DNA of 64,000 nucleotides from Salimicrobium flavidum. GTDB taxonomy: Bacteria; Bacillota; Bacilli; Bacillales; Halobacillaceae. This document shows positions 15,111 to 23,471 of this stretch, piece after piece. The notes below the pieces were generated by a model. The model worked only from the letters and a program-made list of their open reading frames with translations. It was not told the origin of the DNA and did not search any database. The position numbers were made by a program, and so were the translations under genes. The number at the start of each line of letters is the position of its first letter. Position 1 is the first letter of the stretch. Where the stretch lies: the NCBI RefSeq assembly GCF_900156645.1, contig NZ_FTOC01000005.1:62001-126000 (forward strand). Direction: 5' to 3'.

Positions 15111-16317
15111 TGCTAAACGATTTTGGAGAGATCGAATGAGTGAGCACGTAAAAGAATTGAACCGGTACACCCGTTATATTTTCAATGGTCATATTGCGGT
15201 TGTATTGTTCTTTCTTTTTTCAGCGGGTGCTTATTTTTACCAGCAATGGTTGCAGACCATCCCTGATGATTTTCCGGCCGCCTGGGTAGTGGCTGTCGCT
15301 TTTGGAAGTATCGTAACGTACAGTCCGGTGCGCACAATGATCAAGGAACCGGACCTCGTGTTTCTGCTTCCGGCGGAATTCGAATTGAAAGATTATTTTC
15401 GTCGTTGCCTGTACTACAGTTATATAATTCAGCTGTACATCATTTTTCTGGCGGCTGCAGCTCTTGGACCTCTTTACTTTACGGTTTATCCGGAGCTCGG
15501 GATGAATCACTACCTGCGAATCATAGCATCGATGCTTGTCATAAAAGGTGTAATCATGGTTTCGAATTGGTGGATGCTACAAGAGCGTCAGCCTGGTGTC
15601 CGCCTGATGGATCAGGCCTTGAAGTGGGTATTAGCCGTTACACTCTTTTACTTCGCGGCGGTGGGAAGGCCCATCTTTGCTATACTGGTGTTCCTTTTGA
15701 TCACCGGACTTGCTGCCTATGCATGGAAACTATCGAAACAAAAAGCCGGGCTTGCCTGGGACTTACTGCTCGAGAAGGATCAGGCGCGAATGAAGGTGTT
15801 TTACAGAATGGCGAATATGTTCACGGATGTTCCTCACCTGAAAAGCAGTGTGAAACGGAGAGCGTTGCTTGTGAAGCTTTTGACAAGCCGGATCCCTCTA
15901 TCCCGGAAGACTACCTATACGTATTTGTATCGGATCACTTTTGCGAGGTCAGGGGATTATAGTGGGATGTATGCCCGCCTTGTGGTCATTGGAGCTATTG
16001 CCATCTGGATGGTGCCGAATATATGGGTGAGTATCATCGTAGGTATTCTTTTCCTTTATTTGAGCGGCTTCCAGATGATTACGTTATGGCATCACCATCG
16101 TACTATTGCCTGGTTGGATATTTACCCGGTTTCTTTTGATCAGAGAAAGGAAGAACTGCTCAAATTTCTGAAACAGCTCCTCCTTTTTCAGACGATTGTC
16201 TATATAATTGTCTTCACAGTACAGGCATTGTGGATGGGCGCACTTCTGACGGCTACTGGAGGCTTCTTGTTCAGTTGGCTGTTTACAGAGACGTTTGTAA
16301 GAAAACGTCTGATTTGA
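15103..16317 (+). CDS. ecsB: ABC transporter permease EcsB
   Basis: The 404-residue membrane partner of EcsA (B. subtilis EcsB about 408). About eight hydrophobic segments are visible, with a basic cytoplasmic N-terminus (RFWRDRMSEHVKELNRY) and a central cytosolic loop (about residues 205-280). It is translationally coupled to ecsA. No ecsC follows; the next feature is a promoter and SAM riboswitch. Confidence 0.9.
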   Translation: MIDAKRFWRDRMSEHVKELNRYTRYIFNGHIAVVLFFLFSAGAYFYQQWLQTIPDDFPAAWVVAVAFGSIVTYSPVRTMIKEPDLVFLLPAEFELKDYFRRCLYYSYIIQLYIIFLAAAALGPLYFTVYPELGMNHYLRIIASMLVIKGVIMVSNWWMLQERQPGVRLMDQALKWVLAVTLFYFAAVGRPIFAILVFLLITGLAAYAWKLSKQKAGLAWDLLLEKDQARMKVFYRMANMFTDVPHLKSSVKRRALLVKLLTSRIPLSRKTTYTYLYRITFARSGDYSGMYARLVVIGAIAIWMVPNIWVSIIVGILFLYLSGFQMITLWHHHRTIAWLDIYPVSFDQRKEELLKFLKQLLLFQTIVYIIVFTVQALWMGALLTATGGFLFSWLFTETFVRKRLI

Positions 16318-16347
16318 TTGTAAATTGAAAAAGTATTCAGAAATCGG

Positions 16348-16377
16348 TTGACGGAGCCTGATGCAAGCATCTATAAT
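16348..16377 (+). promoter_or_regulatory. Sigma-A promoter of the S-box transcript
   Basis: TTGACG (16348-16353) and TATAAT (16372-16377) with an 18-base spacer, about 28 bases upstream of the riboswitch aptamer. Confidence 0.85.
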
Positions 16378-16404
16378 TAGACGAAATCAAACAAAAAATA
16401 TTGG

Positions 16405-16514
16405 ACTCTTATCCAGAGAGGTGGAGGGACTGGCCCTTTGAAACCTCGGCAACCATCGTTATAAAGCGGAATGGTGCCAAATCCAGCAAAGCTGATGCTT
16501 TGAAAGATAAGAGG
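16405..16514 (+). ncRNA. SAM-I riboswitch (S-box) aptamer
   Basis: The aptamer shows the class consensus in order: CTCTTATCCAGAGAGGTGGA, GGCCCTTTGAAACCTCGGCAACC region, GGTGCCAAATCCAGC and the closing GAAAGATAAGAG that pairs with the 5' CTCTTATC as P1. The kink-turn, pseudoknot and SAM-binding segments are all recognisable. High SAM should stabilise P1 and allow the downstream terminator to form; low SAM frees AAGAGGCCGAC (16509-16519) to pair with GTCGACCTCTT (16539-16549) as antiterminator. It controls metI and the BHMT-like gene. Confidence 0.97.
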
Positions 16515-16538
16515 CCGACCGTATACATACGTGTAGAA

Positions 16539-16569
16539 GTCGACCTCTTTTCTGGAGGTCGATTTTTTT
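16539..16569 (+). terminator. SAM-dependent intrinsic terminator of the S-box
   Basis: TCGACCTC and its complement form the stem, followed by a T7 run ending 20 bases before metI. The 5' arm overlaps the proposed antiterminator strand. Confidence 0.9.
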
Positions 16570-16591
16570 GTTAGGAAGGGGTTTCTGACAA

Positions 16592-17731
16592 ATGGTATAT
16601 GAAAGAGATACGAAACTTGCACAAGTCGGTAATAAAACGGATCCGAGGACAGGAGCCGTGAACCCTCCTGTTTACTTCTCCACGAGTTATGCCCATCCAG
16701 GGATTGGAGAATCGACAGGCTATGACTATACAAGAACCGAAAACCCGACACGGGCTGTGCTGGAAGAAGCGCTTGCAGACCTTGAGAAAGGGGATGGAGC
16801 TGTGGCATGCAGTTCAGGCATGGCGGCAATCCATACCGTTTTCGGTCTTTTCCGGGCGGGGGATGAAGTAGTCGTTCCATATGATCTGTATGGAGGAACC
16901 TACCGGCTTTTTGAAGAAGTACTGACGAGATACGGTATAAATTTTCGTTATGCGGAACTGACGGATCCCACGACCTTCGAAAAAGAAATAAACGCAGAGA
17001 CGAAGGCGATTTTCCTCGAGTCACCGACGAATCCTCTCATGCAGGAAGCGGACATTTCCGAATATGCCTCTCTTTGTGAGAAATATGATTTGCGGCTGAT
17101 CGTGGATAACACTTTTTATACGCCTCTTCTGCAAAATCCTCTCTCCGAGGGAGCGGATATAGTTATTCATAGTGCAACTAAATATCTAGGGGGACACAAT
17201 GATGTCCTTGCCGGAGCAATCGTCACAAAAGGAGAAGAACTTACAACAGAAATCCGCAGATTGCAAAATGGAATCGGGGCTGCGCTCTCTGCGATGGATT
17301 CCTGGCTGTTGATGAGAGGGATGAAAACGTTGCACCTCCGTATGAAGCAGCACGAAGAGAATGCGAGGGATATCGCTTCATTTCTCAAAGAACATGAGGG
17401 TGTGAAAGAAGTTCTATACCCGGAACGGGGCGGCATGCTTTCGTTCCGGGTGAATAGGGAAGAACAGGTTCCTGTTTTTCTTAAATCGCTCAGCCTCATC
17501 ACTTTCGCCGAAAGTCTTGGAGGGGTGGAAAGTTTTATAACTTACCCTGCGACTCAAACCCATGCAGATGTGCCACGCGAAAGAAGGATTAAATACGGAG
17601 TCGATGATTGCCTGCTCCGTTTTTCGGTCGGCGTGGAAGATAAGGAAGACTTGAAGAAAGATCTGGCGCAGGCGTTGAATCTTTCTCATGCGGGTCATAG
17701 TGATAATATCAATATTCCTAAACACGCTTAA
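16592..17731 (+). CDS. metI: Cystathionine gamma-synthase / O-acetylhomoserine thiolyase
   Basis: A PLP enzyme of the Cys/Met metabolism family, 379 residues (B. subtilis MetI about 373), converting an acylated homoserine to cystathionine (with cysteine) or homocysteine (with sulfide). The PLP Lys is K197 in SATKYLGGHND; upstream are YxRxxNPT (about 46-53) and SSGMAAI. It is first in the SAM-riboswitch operon and precedes a homocysteine methyltransferase-like gene, i.e. homocysteine supply followed by methylation. The C-terminal ten or so residues (HAGHSDNINIPKHA region) are a slight extension. Confidence 0.92.
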   Translation: MVYERDTKLAQVGNKTDPRTGAVNPPVYFSTSYAHPGIGESTGYDYTRTENPTRAVLEEALADLEKGDGAVACSSGMAAIHTVFGLFRAGDEVVVPYDLYGGTYRLFEEVLTRYGINFRYAELTDPTTFEKEINAETKAIFLESPTNPLMQEADISEYASLCEKYDLRLIVDNTFYTPLLQNPLSEGADIVIHSATKYLGGHNDVLAGAIVTKGEELTTEIRRLQNGIGAALSAMDSWLLMRGMKTLHLRMKQHEENARDIASFLKEHEGVKEVLYPERGGMLSFRVNREEQVPVFLKSLSLITFAESLGGVESFITYPATQTHADVPRERRIKYGVDDCLLRFSVGVEDKEDLKKDLAQALNLSHAGHSDNINIPKHA

Positions 17732-17760
17732 AAACTACTACTGAAAAAGGAGATGTTAGA

Positions 17761-18813
17761 ATGACGAAAAGAAGCCTGGAACAGCGATTAGAAGATGGAA
17801 CCGTGATTGTAGGAGAAGGGTATCTATTTGAACTGGAACGGAGAGGGTATTTACAAGCAGGTACTTTTGTTCCTGAAGTGGCCATCGAAAATCCCGAGGC
17901 CCTGAAACAAACCTATAGGGATTATATGCTTGCCGGTTCTGATGTCGTACTTGCGTTCACCTACAATGCTCACCGGGAAAAGATGAGGATCATCGGGAAA
18001 GAAGATTTGCTTGAGCCATTGAATCGGAATGCCATCCGTCTGGCGAAAGAAGTTGCGAAGGAGCATCCAAGAGAAGAAGCACTAGTAGCGGGGAATATTT
18101 CCAATACGAATATTTTCGACCCGGAAGATGAAAACAGTAAAGTCCAGGTCCGTGAAATGTTCAGGGAAATGATTTCATGGTGCAAGGAAGAAGGGGTGGA
18201 TTTCGTAAATGGAGAAACTTTCTACTACCATGAAGAAGCACTTATAGCCCTTGAAGAAATAAAAAGAGCAGGTCTTCCTGCAGTAATCACCCTAGGACTC
18301 ATGGGTGAGAATATCTTGCGTGACGGCTACACCGTTGAAGATTCCTGTGCTTCTCTGAAAGGGAACGGGGCGCTTGTGGCAGGGATGAACTGCTTCCGCG
18401 GGCCTGCGACCATGCAACCGTATATTGAAAAGATAAGAAATAAAGTGGAGGGATATGTCGGAGCGCTGCCGATTCCGTATCGCACGACAGAAGAACATCC
18501 GACCTTCTTCAATCTCCCTGATGGAGGATGCAGCTGTACTCTACCTACGGAAACGACATTCCCGACCTCCCTTGATCCTCTTTACCACAACCGTTATGAA
18601 TTGGCAGAGTGGGCGAAAGAGGCGCATGATATCGGGGTGAATTATCTCGGTCTATGTTGCGGTGCTTCTCCGGCTATGATCCGCGCTGTCGCTGAAGCAG
18701 TTGGAATCGAAACGGTGCAATCCAAGTATTCCCCTGATATGCATAAGCACTTCCTTTTTGGAGAGGAGGAAAGTCTGAACGAAGCGAATCTCACGTATCG
18801 CACGAAAGCATAA
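17761..18813 (+). CDS. Betaine-homocysteine S-methyltransferase-like protein
   Basis: A 350-residue zinc-dependent homocysteine S-methyltransferase. The zinc ligands C211 (GMNC) and C299-C300 (GLCCGA) are intact, and the sequence RRGYLQAG...PE.AIENPEALKQ near residues 28-50 closely resembles vertebrate BHMT. The acidic homocysteine-site positions appear as E19 (GEG, Asp in human BHMT by memory) and E152 (GETF). Aromatics that form the betaine pocket in BHMT (Trp44, Tyr77, Tyr160, recalled) align with Phe, Asn and Thr here, so the methyl donor is uncertain. It lies 29 bases after metI under SAM control and 6 kb from the OpuA betaine importer. Alternative donors are S-methylmethionine or another methyl compound. 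Confidence 0.85.
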   Translation: MTKRSLEQRLEDGTVIVGEGYLFELERRGYLQAGTFVPEVAIENPEALKQTYRDYMLAGSDVVLAFTYNAHREKMRIIGKEDLLEPLNRNAIRLAKEVAKEHPREEALVAGNISNTNIFDPEDENSKVQVREMFREMISWCKEEGVDFVNGETFYYHEEALIALEEIKRAGLPAVITLGLMGENILRDGYTVEDSCASLKGNGALVAGMNCFRGPATMQPYIEKIRNKVEGYVGALPIPYRTTEEHPTFFNLPDGGCSCTLPTETTFPTSLDPLYHNRYELAEWAKEAHDIGVNYLGLCCGASPAMIRAVAEAVGIETVQSKYSPDMHKHFLFGEEESLNEANLTYRTKA

Positions 18814-18815
18814 AA

Positions 18816-18846
18816 GAAGTCCCGGAATAGTCTTCCGGGACTTTTA
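18816..18846 (+). terminator. Terminator of the metI operon
   Basis: A 10-bp stem AAGTCCCGGA/TCCGGGACTT followed by a short T run, four bases after the stop codon. Confidence 0.85.
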
Positions 18847-18906
18847 GTTTGCAGGATCACTGACCGGGGAAGGAGGTAAGAGAAAAAGATTTAGGAGGAG
18901 ACGACG

Positions 18907-19614
18907 TTGCTATTCAAAGGTACACACATAACTAACCCAACAAGATCATCGCTGATTCTGATCATCACCGGTTTCCTTCTTATAGGAGGGGGATTCTTCT
19001 TCTTCGCTTCTCTCGGAGAAGAAGTGCTCGAGAGGGAGAAATTCGCCATTGATGGGGCGGTGAATGATTTCGTCAGCAACATCAATCCGCCATGGATGTC
19101 GGAGACGATGGGGTATATAACAGAAGCGGGCTCGGTATGGTTTTTGACGTTGCTCTCCCTCATCGTAATTGCGTACCTTCTTTTCATATCAGATAAGAGT
19201 AAGTGGATTACGCTTTTTTTTGCTATAAATATGCTGGGTATCAGTGCACTTACAAAGGGGCTGAAGCTATCGTTCGAACGCCAGCGCCCGGAGGTGATCG
19301 AAGCTTATGATGGTGTAGGTTACAGCTTTCCGAGCGGGCATGCCACAGGTGCAATCGCATTTTATGGTTTTATGATTTATCTGATGACTGTCAGTAGATT
19401 TTCTCCTAAAACGAAATGGATTGTGAATATTCTGTTAGGGCTTTTCGGAGTGACTGTTGCTGTCAGCCGCATTTTCGTCGGAGTCCATTATTTCACCGAT
19501 GTTCTTGCGGGGATCGCTCTCAGTACTGCCTGGTTGCTCGTTTCGATTGCGGCTCTTGAAATTATGTTGTTCAGGAAGAGGAGAAATACGAGGAAAAAAG
19601 AAGAAGCTCTATAA
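18907..19614 (+). CDS. PAP2-superfamily membrane phosphatase
   Basis: A 235-residue membrane phosphatase of the type 2 phosphatidic acid phosphatase family. The three catalytic motifs are present: KLSFERQRP (KX6RP, about residues 120-128), PSGHA (about 143-147) and SRIFVGVHYFTDV (about 190-202). About six membrane helices place the active site outside. Likely substrates are phosphatidylglycerophosphate, phosphatidic acid or undecaprenyl diphosphate (PgpB/YodM-like); the sequence does not decide. It begins with TTG at 18907 after GGAGGAG. It stands alone and ends in a Lys/Arg-rich tail. Confidence 0.85.
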   Translation: MLFKGTHITNPTRSSLILIITGFLLIGGGFFFFASLGEEVLEREKFAIDGAVNDFVSNINPPWMSETMGYITEAGSVWFLTLLSLIVIAYLLFISDKSKWITLFFAINMLGISALTKGLKLSFERQRPEVIEAYDGVGYSFPSGHATGAIAFYGFMIYLMTVSRFSPKTKWIVNILLGLFGVTVAVSRIFVGVHYFTDVLAGIALSTAWLLVSIAALEIMLFRKRRNTRKKEEAL

Positions 19615-19713
19615 AAGAAGGGGCTTCGAGAAAAGATGATTCTTATTATAACAGCTGCCCTGAATATTTATTTTCAAGGTAGCTATTACAAAAGCATGGA
19701 AGAAAACTGCATA

Positions 19714-19759
19714 GAACAAAACAAAAACCGAACACGATCGTTCGGTTTTTGTTTTGTTC
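19714..19759. repeat. 46-bp perfect stem-loop, family B copy 2
   Basis: Arms GAACAAAACAAAAACCGAAC and exact complement with loop ACGATC; nearly the same as 12583-12628. It lies between convergent PAP2 and amidohydrolase genes and probably acts as a bidirectional terminator. Confidence 0.8.
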
Positions 19760-19772
19760 ACATTTTTTCTGT

Positions 19773-20951
19773 TTATCTAGGTTGTCTTTGATAACTGAAA
19801 TAAGCCTGCAAGAGTGTTTTAGCTCCATGGAGCATCGCACGTTCATCAAAATCGAATTTCGGATGATGATGAGGATAAGCATGGTCGGGTATTTTCGCAC
19901 CGGTGAAGTAGAAAGCACCCGGTTTTTCTTCGAGATAGTAAGCGAAGTCCTCGCCGGCCATTGATGGTTCCACTTCTTTCGTAATAAGAGAGGGGTCCGC
20001 TTCCCCTGCTTCTTCAAGAATGAGTGAAGCTTCTTTTTCATGATTGATGACAGGAGGGTACCCTTTGTTGTAGGTGAATTCATACTCCGCACCTGCCGCT
20101 TCTGCTATCCCTTTTACGATTCGTTCCATCTCTTCCCGGATGGTGTTCTGAACGTCTGTTTCGAACGTTCTTACTGTACCCGTAAGTTTGGCCGAGTCGG
20201 CGATCACGTTGAACGCGGTACCGGCTTCGATGGTCCCGACAGTAACAACGGCAGTTCTCAGCGGGTCGATTCTTCTGGAAACAATCTGTTGGAGGGAGGC
20301 TACAACATCCGAAGCGATCACAATCGCGTCTTTCGTCTGGTGGGGCTGAGCCCCGTGTCCGCCTTTTCCTTTGATAGTGATTTCGAATGCATCGGCTCCG
20401 GCCATGAATGCCCCTTTGCTCACTTCGATGGTTCCATAATCCGTATTTGTCCAGAGGTGGGTGCCGAAAACGGCCTCCACATGATTAAGTGCTCCGGAAT
20501 CGATGATCGGTTTGGCCCCGCCCGGAGTGAATTCTTCAGCATGCTGATGAAGGAGTACGAGTGTACCAGGGAGATCTTCTTTATGCTGCCATACGGCTTC
20601 TGCAAGACCGAGCAGTTCGGCTGTGTGACCATCGTGGCCACAGGCATGCATAACTCCCTCATTTTTGGAATGAAAAGGCAGGTGCTCATTCTGTTCCTGA
20701 ATGGGCAGGGCGTCAAAGTCTGCTCGTAATGCCACTGTTCTTCCGGGTTTTCCGCCTTCAATAGTGGCGATCACCCCGTTTCCGCCGATATTCTTTTCAT
20801 AAGGAATACCGAGTGATTCATATGTATCCGCAATATATTTCGCTGTTTCTGTTTCCTGGAAAGAAAGTTCGGGATATTGGTGCAGGTACCTTCTCGTTTT
20901 CACCATTTTTTCATAGAGGTCATCGACCGTTTCGAAAATAGATTGAGCCAA
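19773..20951 (-). CDS. yhaA: M20-family amidohydrolase YhaA
   Basis: A 392-residue metallohydrolase of the M20D aminoacylase/hippurate hydrolase branch, cleaving N-acyl amino acids. Metal and catalytic segments are visible: ALRADFDALPIQE (about 72-84), ACGHDGHTAELLG (about 102-114), LHQHAEE (about 137-143) and the C-terminal AGEDFAYY. It matches B. subtilis YhaA in type and position next to the hem cluster. The start is TTG at 20951 with AAGGAGG at the right distance. Physiological substrate unknown. Confidence 0.87.
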   Translation of the reverse strand: MAQSIFETVDDLYEKMVKTRRYLHQYPELSFQETETAKYIADTYESLGIPYEKNIGGNGVIATIEGGKPGRTVALRADFDALPIQEQNEHLPFHSKNEGVMHACGHDGHTAELLGLAEAVWQHKEDLPGTLVLLHQHAEEFTPGGAKPIIDSGALNHVEAVFGTHLWTNTDYGTIEVSKGAFMAGADAFEITIKGKGGHGAQPHQTKDAIVIASDVVASLQQIVSRRIDPLRTAVVTVGTIEAGTAFNVIADSAKLTGTVRTFETDVQNTIREEMERIVKGIAEAAGAEYEFTYNKGYPPVINHEKEASLILEEAGEADPSLITKEVEPSMAGEDFAYYLEEKPGAFYFTGAKIPDHAYPHHHPKFDFDERAMLHGAKTLLQAYFSYQRQPR

Positions 20952-21004
20952 GACAGGTTCCTCCTTTTTGATTTACACTATATCATTCCAGTTAAAAAAA
21001 GAAA

Positions 21005-21037
21005 AAGCGGACCTCTCTCCGTGGAAAAGGGTCCGCT
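21005..21037 (-). terminator. Terminator of the ferritin-like gene
   Basis: AGCGGACC/GGTCCGCT stem followed on the minus strand by a T-rich tract, just downstream of the minus-strand gene ending at 21054. Confidence 0.75.
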
Positions 21038-21053
21038 CACTGTAATTGATTGT

Positions 21054-21491
21054 TTATTCATGAAGGCGAGAGTCGCGAAGCAGTCGGTCGATTTCTTCCA
21101 TATGACCCGTTTCGTCCGAAATCAAATCTTCGAGCTTTACAGAAAGTTCTGTAAGATTCAGTTCTCCTGCCTGTTCTTTTCGTTTTTCATATCGTTTGAT
21201 GGTCGCTTCTTCGGCATCTCTTGCAGCTATGAGCATGTCTTTAACGTGTGATTCCTGTGGGACATCTGCTACCTTAGTTGTAGGAGTGCCGCCGAGAGTG
21301 CTGATTTTTTCTGCAAGGTACATCGCATGACCCTGTTCGTCAGCGACTTCACCCTCGAAGAATGGTTTCAATACAGAGCGATAGAGACCTGAGACGACAG
21401 CTGCATTATTTGTGTACATAATTGCAGCAGCATATTCATGAGCAAGATCTTCGTTCAATCCTTCAATCAATTCCTTCATTTTTTGATCCAT
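21054..21491 (-). CDS. Ferritin-like domain protein
   Basis: A 145-residue four-helix-bundle protein of the ferritin/bacterioferritin/Dps superfamily. Candidate iron ligands lie in E18xxxA (NEDLAHEYAAA), EVADEQGHA (about 48-56), RDAEEATIKRYE and DETGHMEEI near the end, giving the E-ExxH-E-ExxH pattern of di-iron ferritin-like proteins. It could store iron or protect DNA; the exact subfamily is unclear. It is monocistronic with its own terminator and diverges from bdbC. Confidence 0.78.
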   Translation of the reverse strand: MDQKMKELIEGLNEDLAHEYAAAIMYTNNAAVVSGLYRSVLKPFFEGEVADEQGHAMYLAEKISTLGGTPTTKVADVPQESHVKDMLIAARDAEEATIKRYEKRKEQAGELNLTELSVKLEDLISDETGHMEEIDRLLRDSRLHE

Positions 21492-21598
21492 GGTACACTC
21501 ATCCCTTCCTTAGGAAATATCTTTCTCGTACTTGTATTCCCAAGTATTGTGAACTTAAACAAACAAAGGTTGTCGATTTTGTGAAATCATGTATAGTA

Positions 21599-21632
21599 TT
21601 TTCAATTCATAACATTCCCTTGTATAATACAA
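21599..21632 (+). promoter_or_regulatory. Promoter of bdbCD with palindromic -10 region
   Basis: TATAAT at 21623-21628 lies inside the 6-1-6 inverted repeat TTGTAT-A-ATACAA (21620-21632). A weak -35 (TTTTCA/TTTCAA) is about 17-18 bases upstream. The palindrome could be an operator or coincidental. Confidence 0.45.
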
Positions 21633-21653
21633 AAAGAGAGGATGAAGTGAGGT

Positions 21654-22064
21654 ATGAAAGGGTCTAATCATTTATTCATCGCTTGGGCCACAGCGCTCAC
21701 AGCTATGCTCGGAAGCTTGTTCTATTCGGAATTCATGGGATACACTCCATGTGAGTGGTGCTGGTATCAGCGGATTCTGATGTATCCGCTCGTCATTATT
21801 TACGGAGCGTCTCTCCTTAAAAATAATAAGGCCATAGCTTTTCCCGGCCTGATTCTGAGTGGTATCGGAATTTTTGTCTCCACCTACCATTATCTGGTCC
21901 AGAAAGTCTCCATGTTCCAGTCTGCCGGTGGTAGTTGTGGTGCGGTGCCCTGTACAGTCGAATACGTTAACTATCTCGGATTTATAACCATTCCATTTTT
22001 GGCAGGCACAGCATTCGTCATCATTTTTCTGAGTCATCTATTAATGTTACGGAAGAAGGAGTAG
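21654..22064 (+). CDS. bdbC: Disulfide bond formation protein BdbC (DsbB family)
   Basis: A 136-residue four-helix quinone reductase that reoxidises an extracellular thiol oxidase. The periplasm-side Cys pairs C33-x2-C36 (CEWC) and C95-x4-C100 (CGAVPC) are intact. The downstream thioredoxin-fold gene starts just after its stop and is the likely redox partner, forming a BdbCD-type pair that oxidises secreted proteins, including competence pseudopilins in B. subtilis. Confidence 0.92.
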   Translation: MKGSNHLFIAWATALTAMLGSLFYSEFMGYTPCEWCWYQRILMYPLVIIYGASLLKNNKAIAFPGLILSGIGIFVSTYHYLVQKVSMFQSAGGSCGAVPCTVEYVNYLGFITIPFLAGTAFVIIFLSHLLMLRKKE

Positions 22065-22069
22065 TGTAC

Positions 22070-22552
22070 ATGAAGAAGAAAATGATCATATTCGGTTCTG
22101 TTCTTGTAGTGCTGATTGCTGCTTTGGCAGTAGTCGTAAGTCTTCAGAACTCCGAAAAAGCAGAAGGAAATCCCTATAATAAAGATGAAAGTGAACTCGA
22201 TCAGGCAACCATCGATCAACTGGATGATCCGAACTACGGAAATCAGATCTTGCCTGATGAACTGTCGGAACAGATCGAGTCCGGAGATCCGGTAACGGTT
22301 TATTTTTATAGTCCAACGTGTGTATATTGCCAGAATACAACACCTTATTTGGTACCGTTGACGGAAGACATGGGCGTGGATATGAAAAAGATGAATTTAG
22401 AGGAGTTTGAGCCACAGATGGCTAAGTATGGGATTGAAGCTACACCGACTGTCGTCCATTTCGAAAATGGAGAAGAGCAGGACCGCATTGTAGGGCAGCA
22501 GCCTGAAGAAGCGTTCCGGGAATTTTTTGAAACGAATGTGACGGGCAATTAA
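22070..22552 (+). CDS. Membrane-anchored thioredoxin-fold protein (BdbD-like partner)
   Basis: A 160-residue protein with an N-terminal membrane anchor (about residues 5-25), an acidic linker, and a thioredoxin domain with active-site C84-V-Y-C87 and cis-Pro segment EATPTVV. Coupling to bdbC suggests it is the thiol oxidase that BdbC regenerates, although it is shorter than B. subtilis BdbD and more thioredoxin-like. The ATG at 22070 is preferred over GTG 22064, as AAGGAG lies 8 bases ahead. A strong terminator ends the operon. Confidence 0.82.
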   Translation: MKKKMIIFGSVLVVLIAALAVVVSLQNSEKAEGNPYNKDESELDQATIDQLDDPNYGNQILPDELSEQIESGDPVTVYFYSPTCVYCQNTTPYLVPLTEDMGVDMKKMNLEEFEPQMAKYGIEATPTVVHFENGEEQDRIVGQQPEEAFREFFETNVTGN

Positions 22553-22586
22553 AAGAAAGTGAGCGGTAAATCCGCTCACTTTCTTT
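22550..22586 (+). terminator. Terminator of bdbC operon
   Basis: A perfect 15-bp stem (AAAGAAAGTGAGCGG and complement) with a 5-base loop, immediately after the stop codon. Confidence 0.88.
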
Positions 22587-22619
22587 AGAATTCGATACTA
22601 TTTTCAAATACTTTTGAAG

Positions 22620-22880
22620 CGGGGTGGTTCCGCTTTTCATGATCCAGCTACACCATTCAGAAGCACGTAAGATAAGCGGCCACCCCCGTTTCGGGAAAGA
22701 TCACCCGAAGCCAGGCCCGTCCGCTTATCTTAGAGCTTCTAAACGAATGGTTCTGCTTTTCTTATCTAGCTGCAGCGTCCAGAAATTCGTGTCATAAGTA
22801 GCTCGGATCAGAGAAAGGAAAGAACGCCTTTCATCTGACCAATCTACTTATGCCAGTATTTCTAAACGGACGCTTCCGCT
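22620..22880. repeat. Two-unit palindromic intergenic repeat, family C copy 1
   Basis: Two tandem units. Unit 1 (about 22651-22750) has outer arms ACCATTCAGAAGC and GCTTCTAAACGAATGGT plus inner ATAAGCGG/CCGCTTAT. Unit 2 (about 22779-22865) has CATAAGTA/TACTTATG arms. Each is bordered by a TTCCGCTTTT-like motif. The same units occur in the opposite order near 62260-62460. The general pattern (TTCCGCTTTTC, CCAGCT, palindrome) resembles repeats I recall from other Bacillaceae. No gene here. Confidence 0.65.
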
Positions 22881-22885
22881 TTTAT

Positions 22886-23389
22886 TTATTCAGGGTTGAT
22901 CATGTTGTAGTGGACGATATAAGCGTCCCCGTCGATGAAGGATGGTTTTTGTTTATGCTCAGGTCCTGATTTTTGGTGAGCCTGTTCGAAGGATTGGGAA
23001 TTCCGCCAGTTTTCAAAGCTTGCCTTATCACGCCACTGGGTGAATACCACGTATGTTTTCCCGGATTTCGGGCGAAGGATACGGATGGCTTGAAATCCGT
23101 CCATTCCTTCTACATTTCCTTTGCGGTTCTTGAAACGATCTTCGAAGGTTGGCCGTCCTTCTTCAGAAACGGGGATATTGTTTGTGACGACGAAACCTTC
23201 GTCTTGAACTGTTCCTGTAGAGTCGACGATTTCATAGTCACGGCCCTCTGAAAAGATAGAAGGTTCTTCTCCTTCATAGTACGCAACAGTAGAGTCACTC
23301 CCCTGCATAATGTGGAATTGCTTCTCAGGGTGTTGCTCCTGGATTTTTTTCAGAAAATCGATGGTACCATTTGTCATTGAAACTATCAT
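22886..23389 (-). CDS. hmoB: Heme-degrading monooxygenase HmoB
   Basis: A 167-residue protein ending in an antibiotic-biosynthesis-monooxygenase (ABM) domain (about residues 68-150; FQAIRILRPKSGKTYVV...FTQWRDKASFENW), matching B. subtilis HmoB (YhgC, 166 residues), which opens the haem ring to release iron. The N-terminal half is the family-specific extension. The start at 23389 is fixed by AAAGGAG nine bases upstream; longer in-frame starts up to 23578 lack support. It diverges from pbpF next to hemEHY, as in B. subtilis. Confidence 0.88.
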   Translation of the reverse strand: MIVSMTNGTIDFLKKIQEQHPEKQFHIMQGSDSTVAYYEGEEPSIFSEGRDYEIVDSTGTVQDEGFVVTNNIPVSEEGRPTFEDRFKNRKGNVEGMDGFQAIRILRPKSGKTYVVFTQWRDKASFENWRNSQSFEQAHQKSGPEHKQKPSFIDGDAYIVHYNMINPE

Positions 23390-23471
23390 ATCAGGATGCT
23401 CCTTTCCTCTTACTGTAAAGTTTAGCAAGAGGGGAGGAGAAACTGCAAGCAGGAAGAAGGGAGGGTCCAAT

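Noticed and set aside
16377-17024. Minus-strand open frame covering the riboswitch and metI start
   Set aside because: It would be antisense to the SAM-I aptamer and PLP enzyme, both of which are certain.
20040-20729. Plus-strand open frame of about 229 codons within yhaA
   Set aside because: Antisense to the clear M20 amidohydrolase; lacks a ribosome site and any domain signature.
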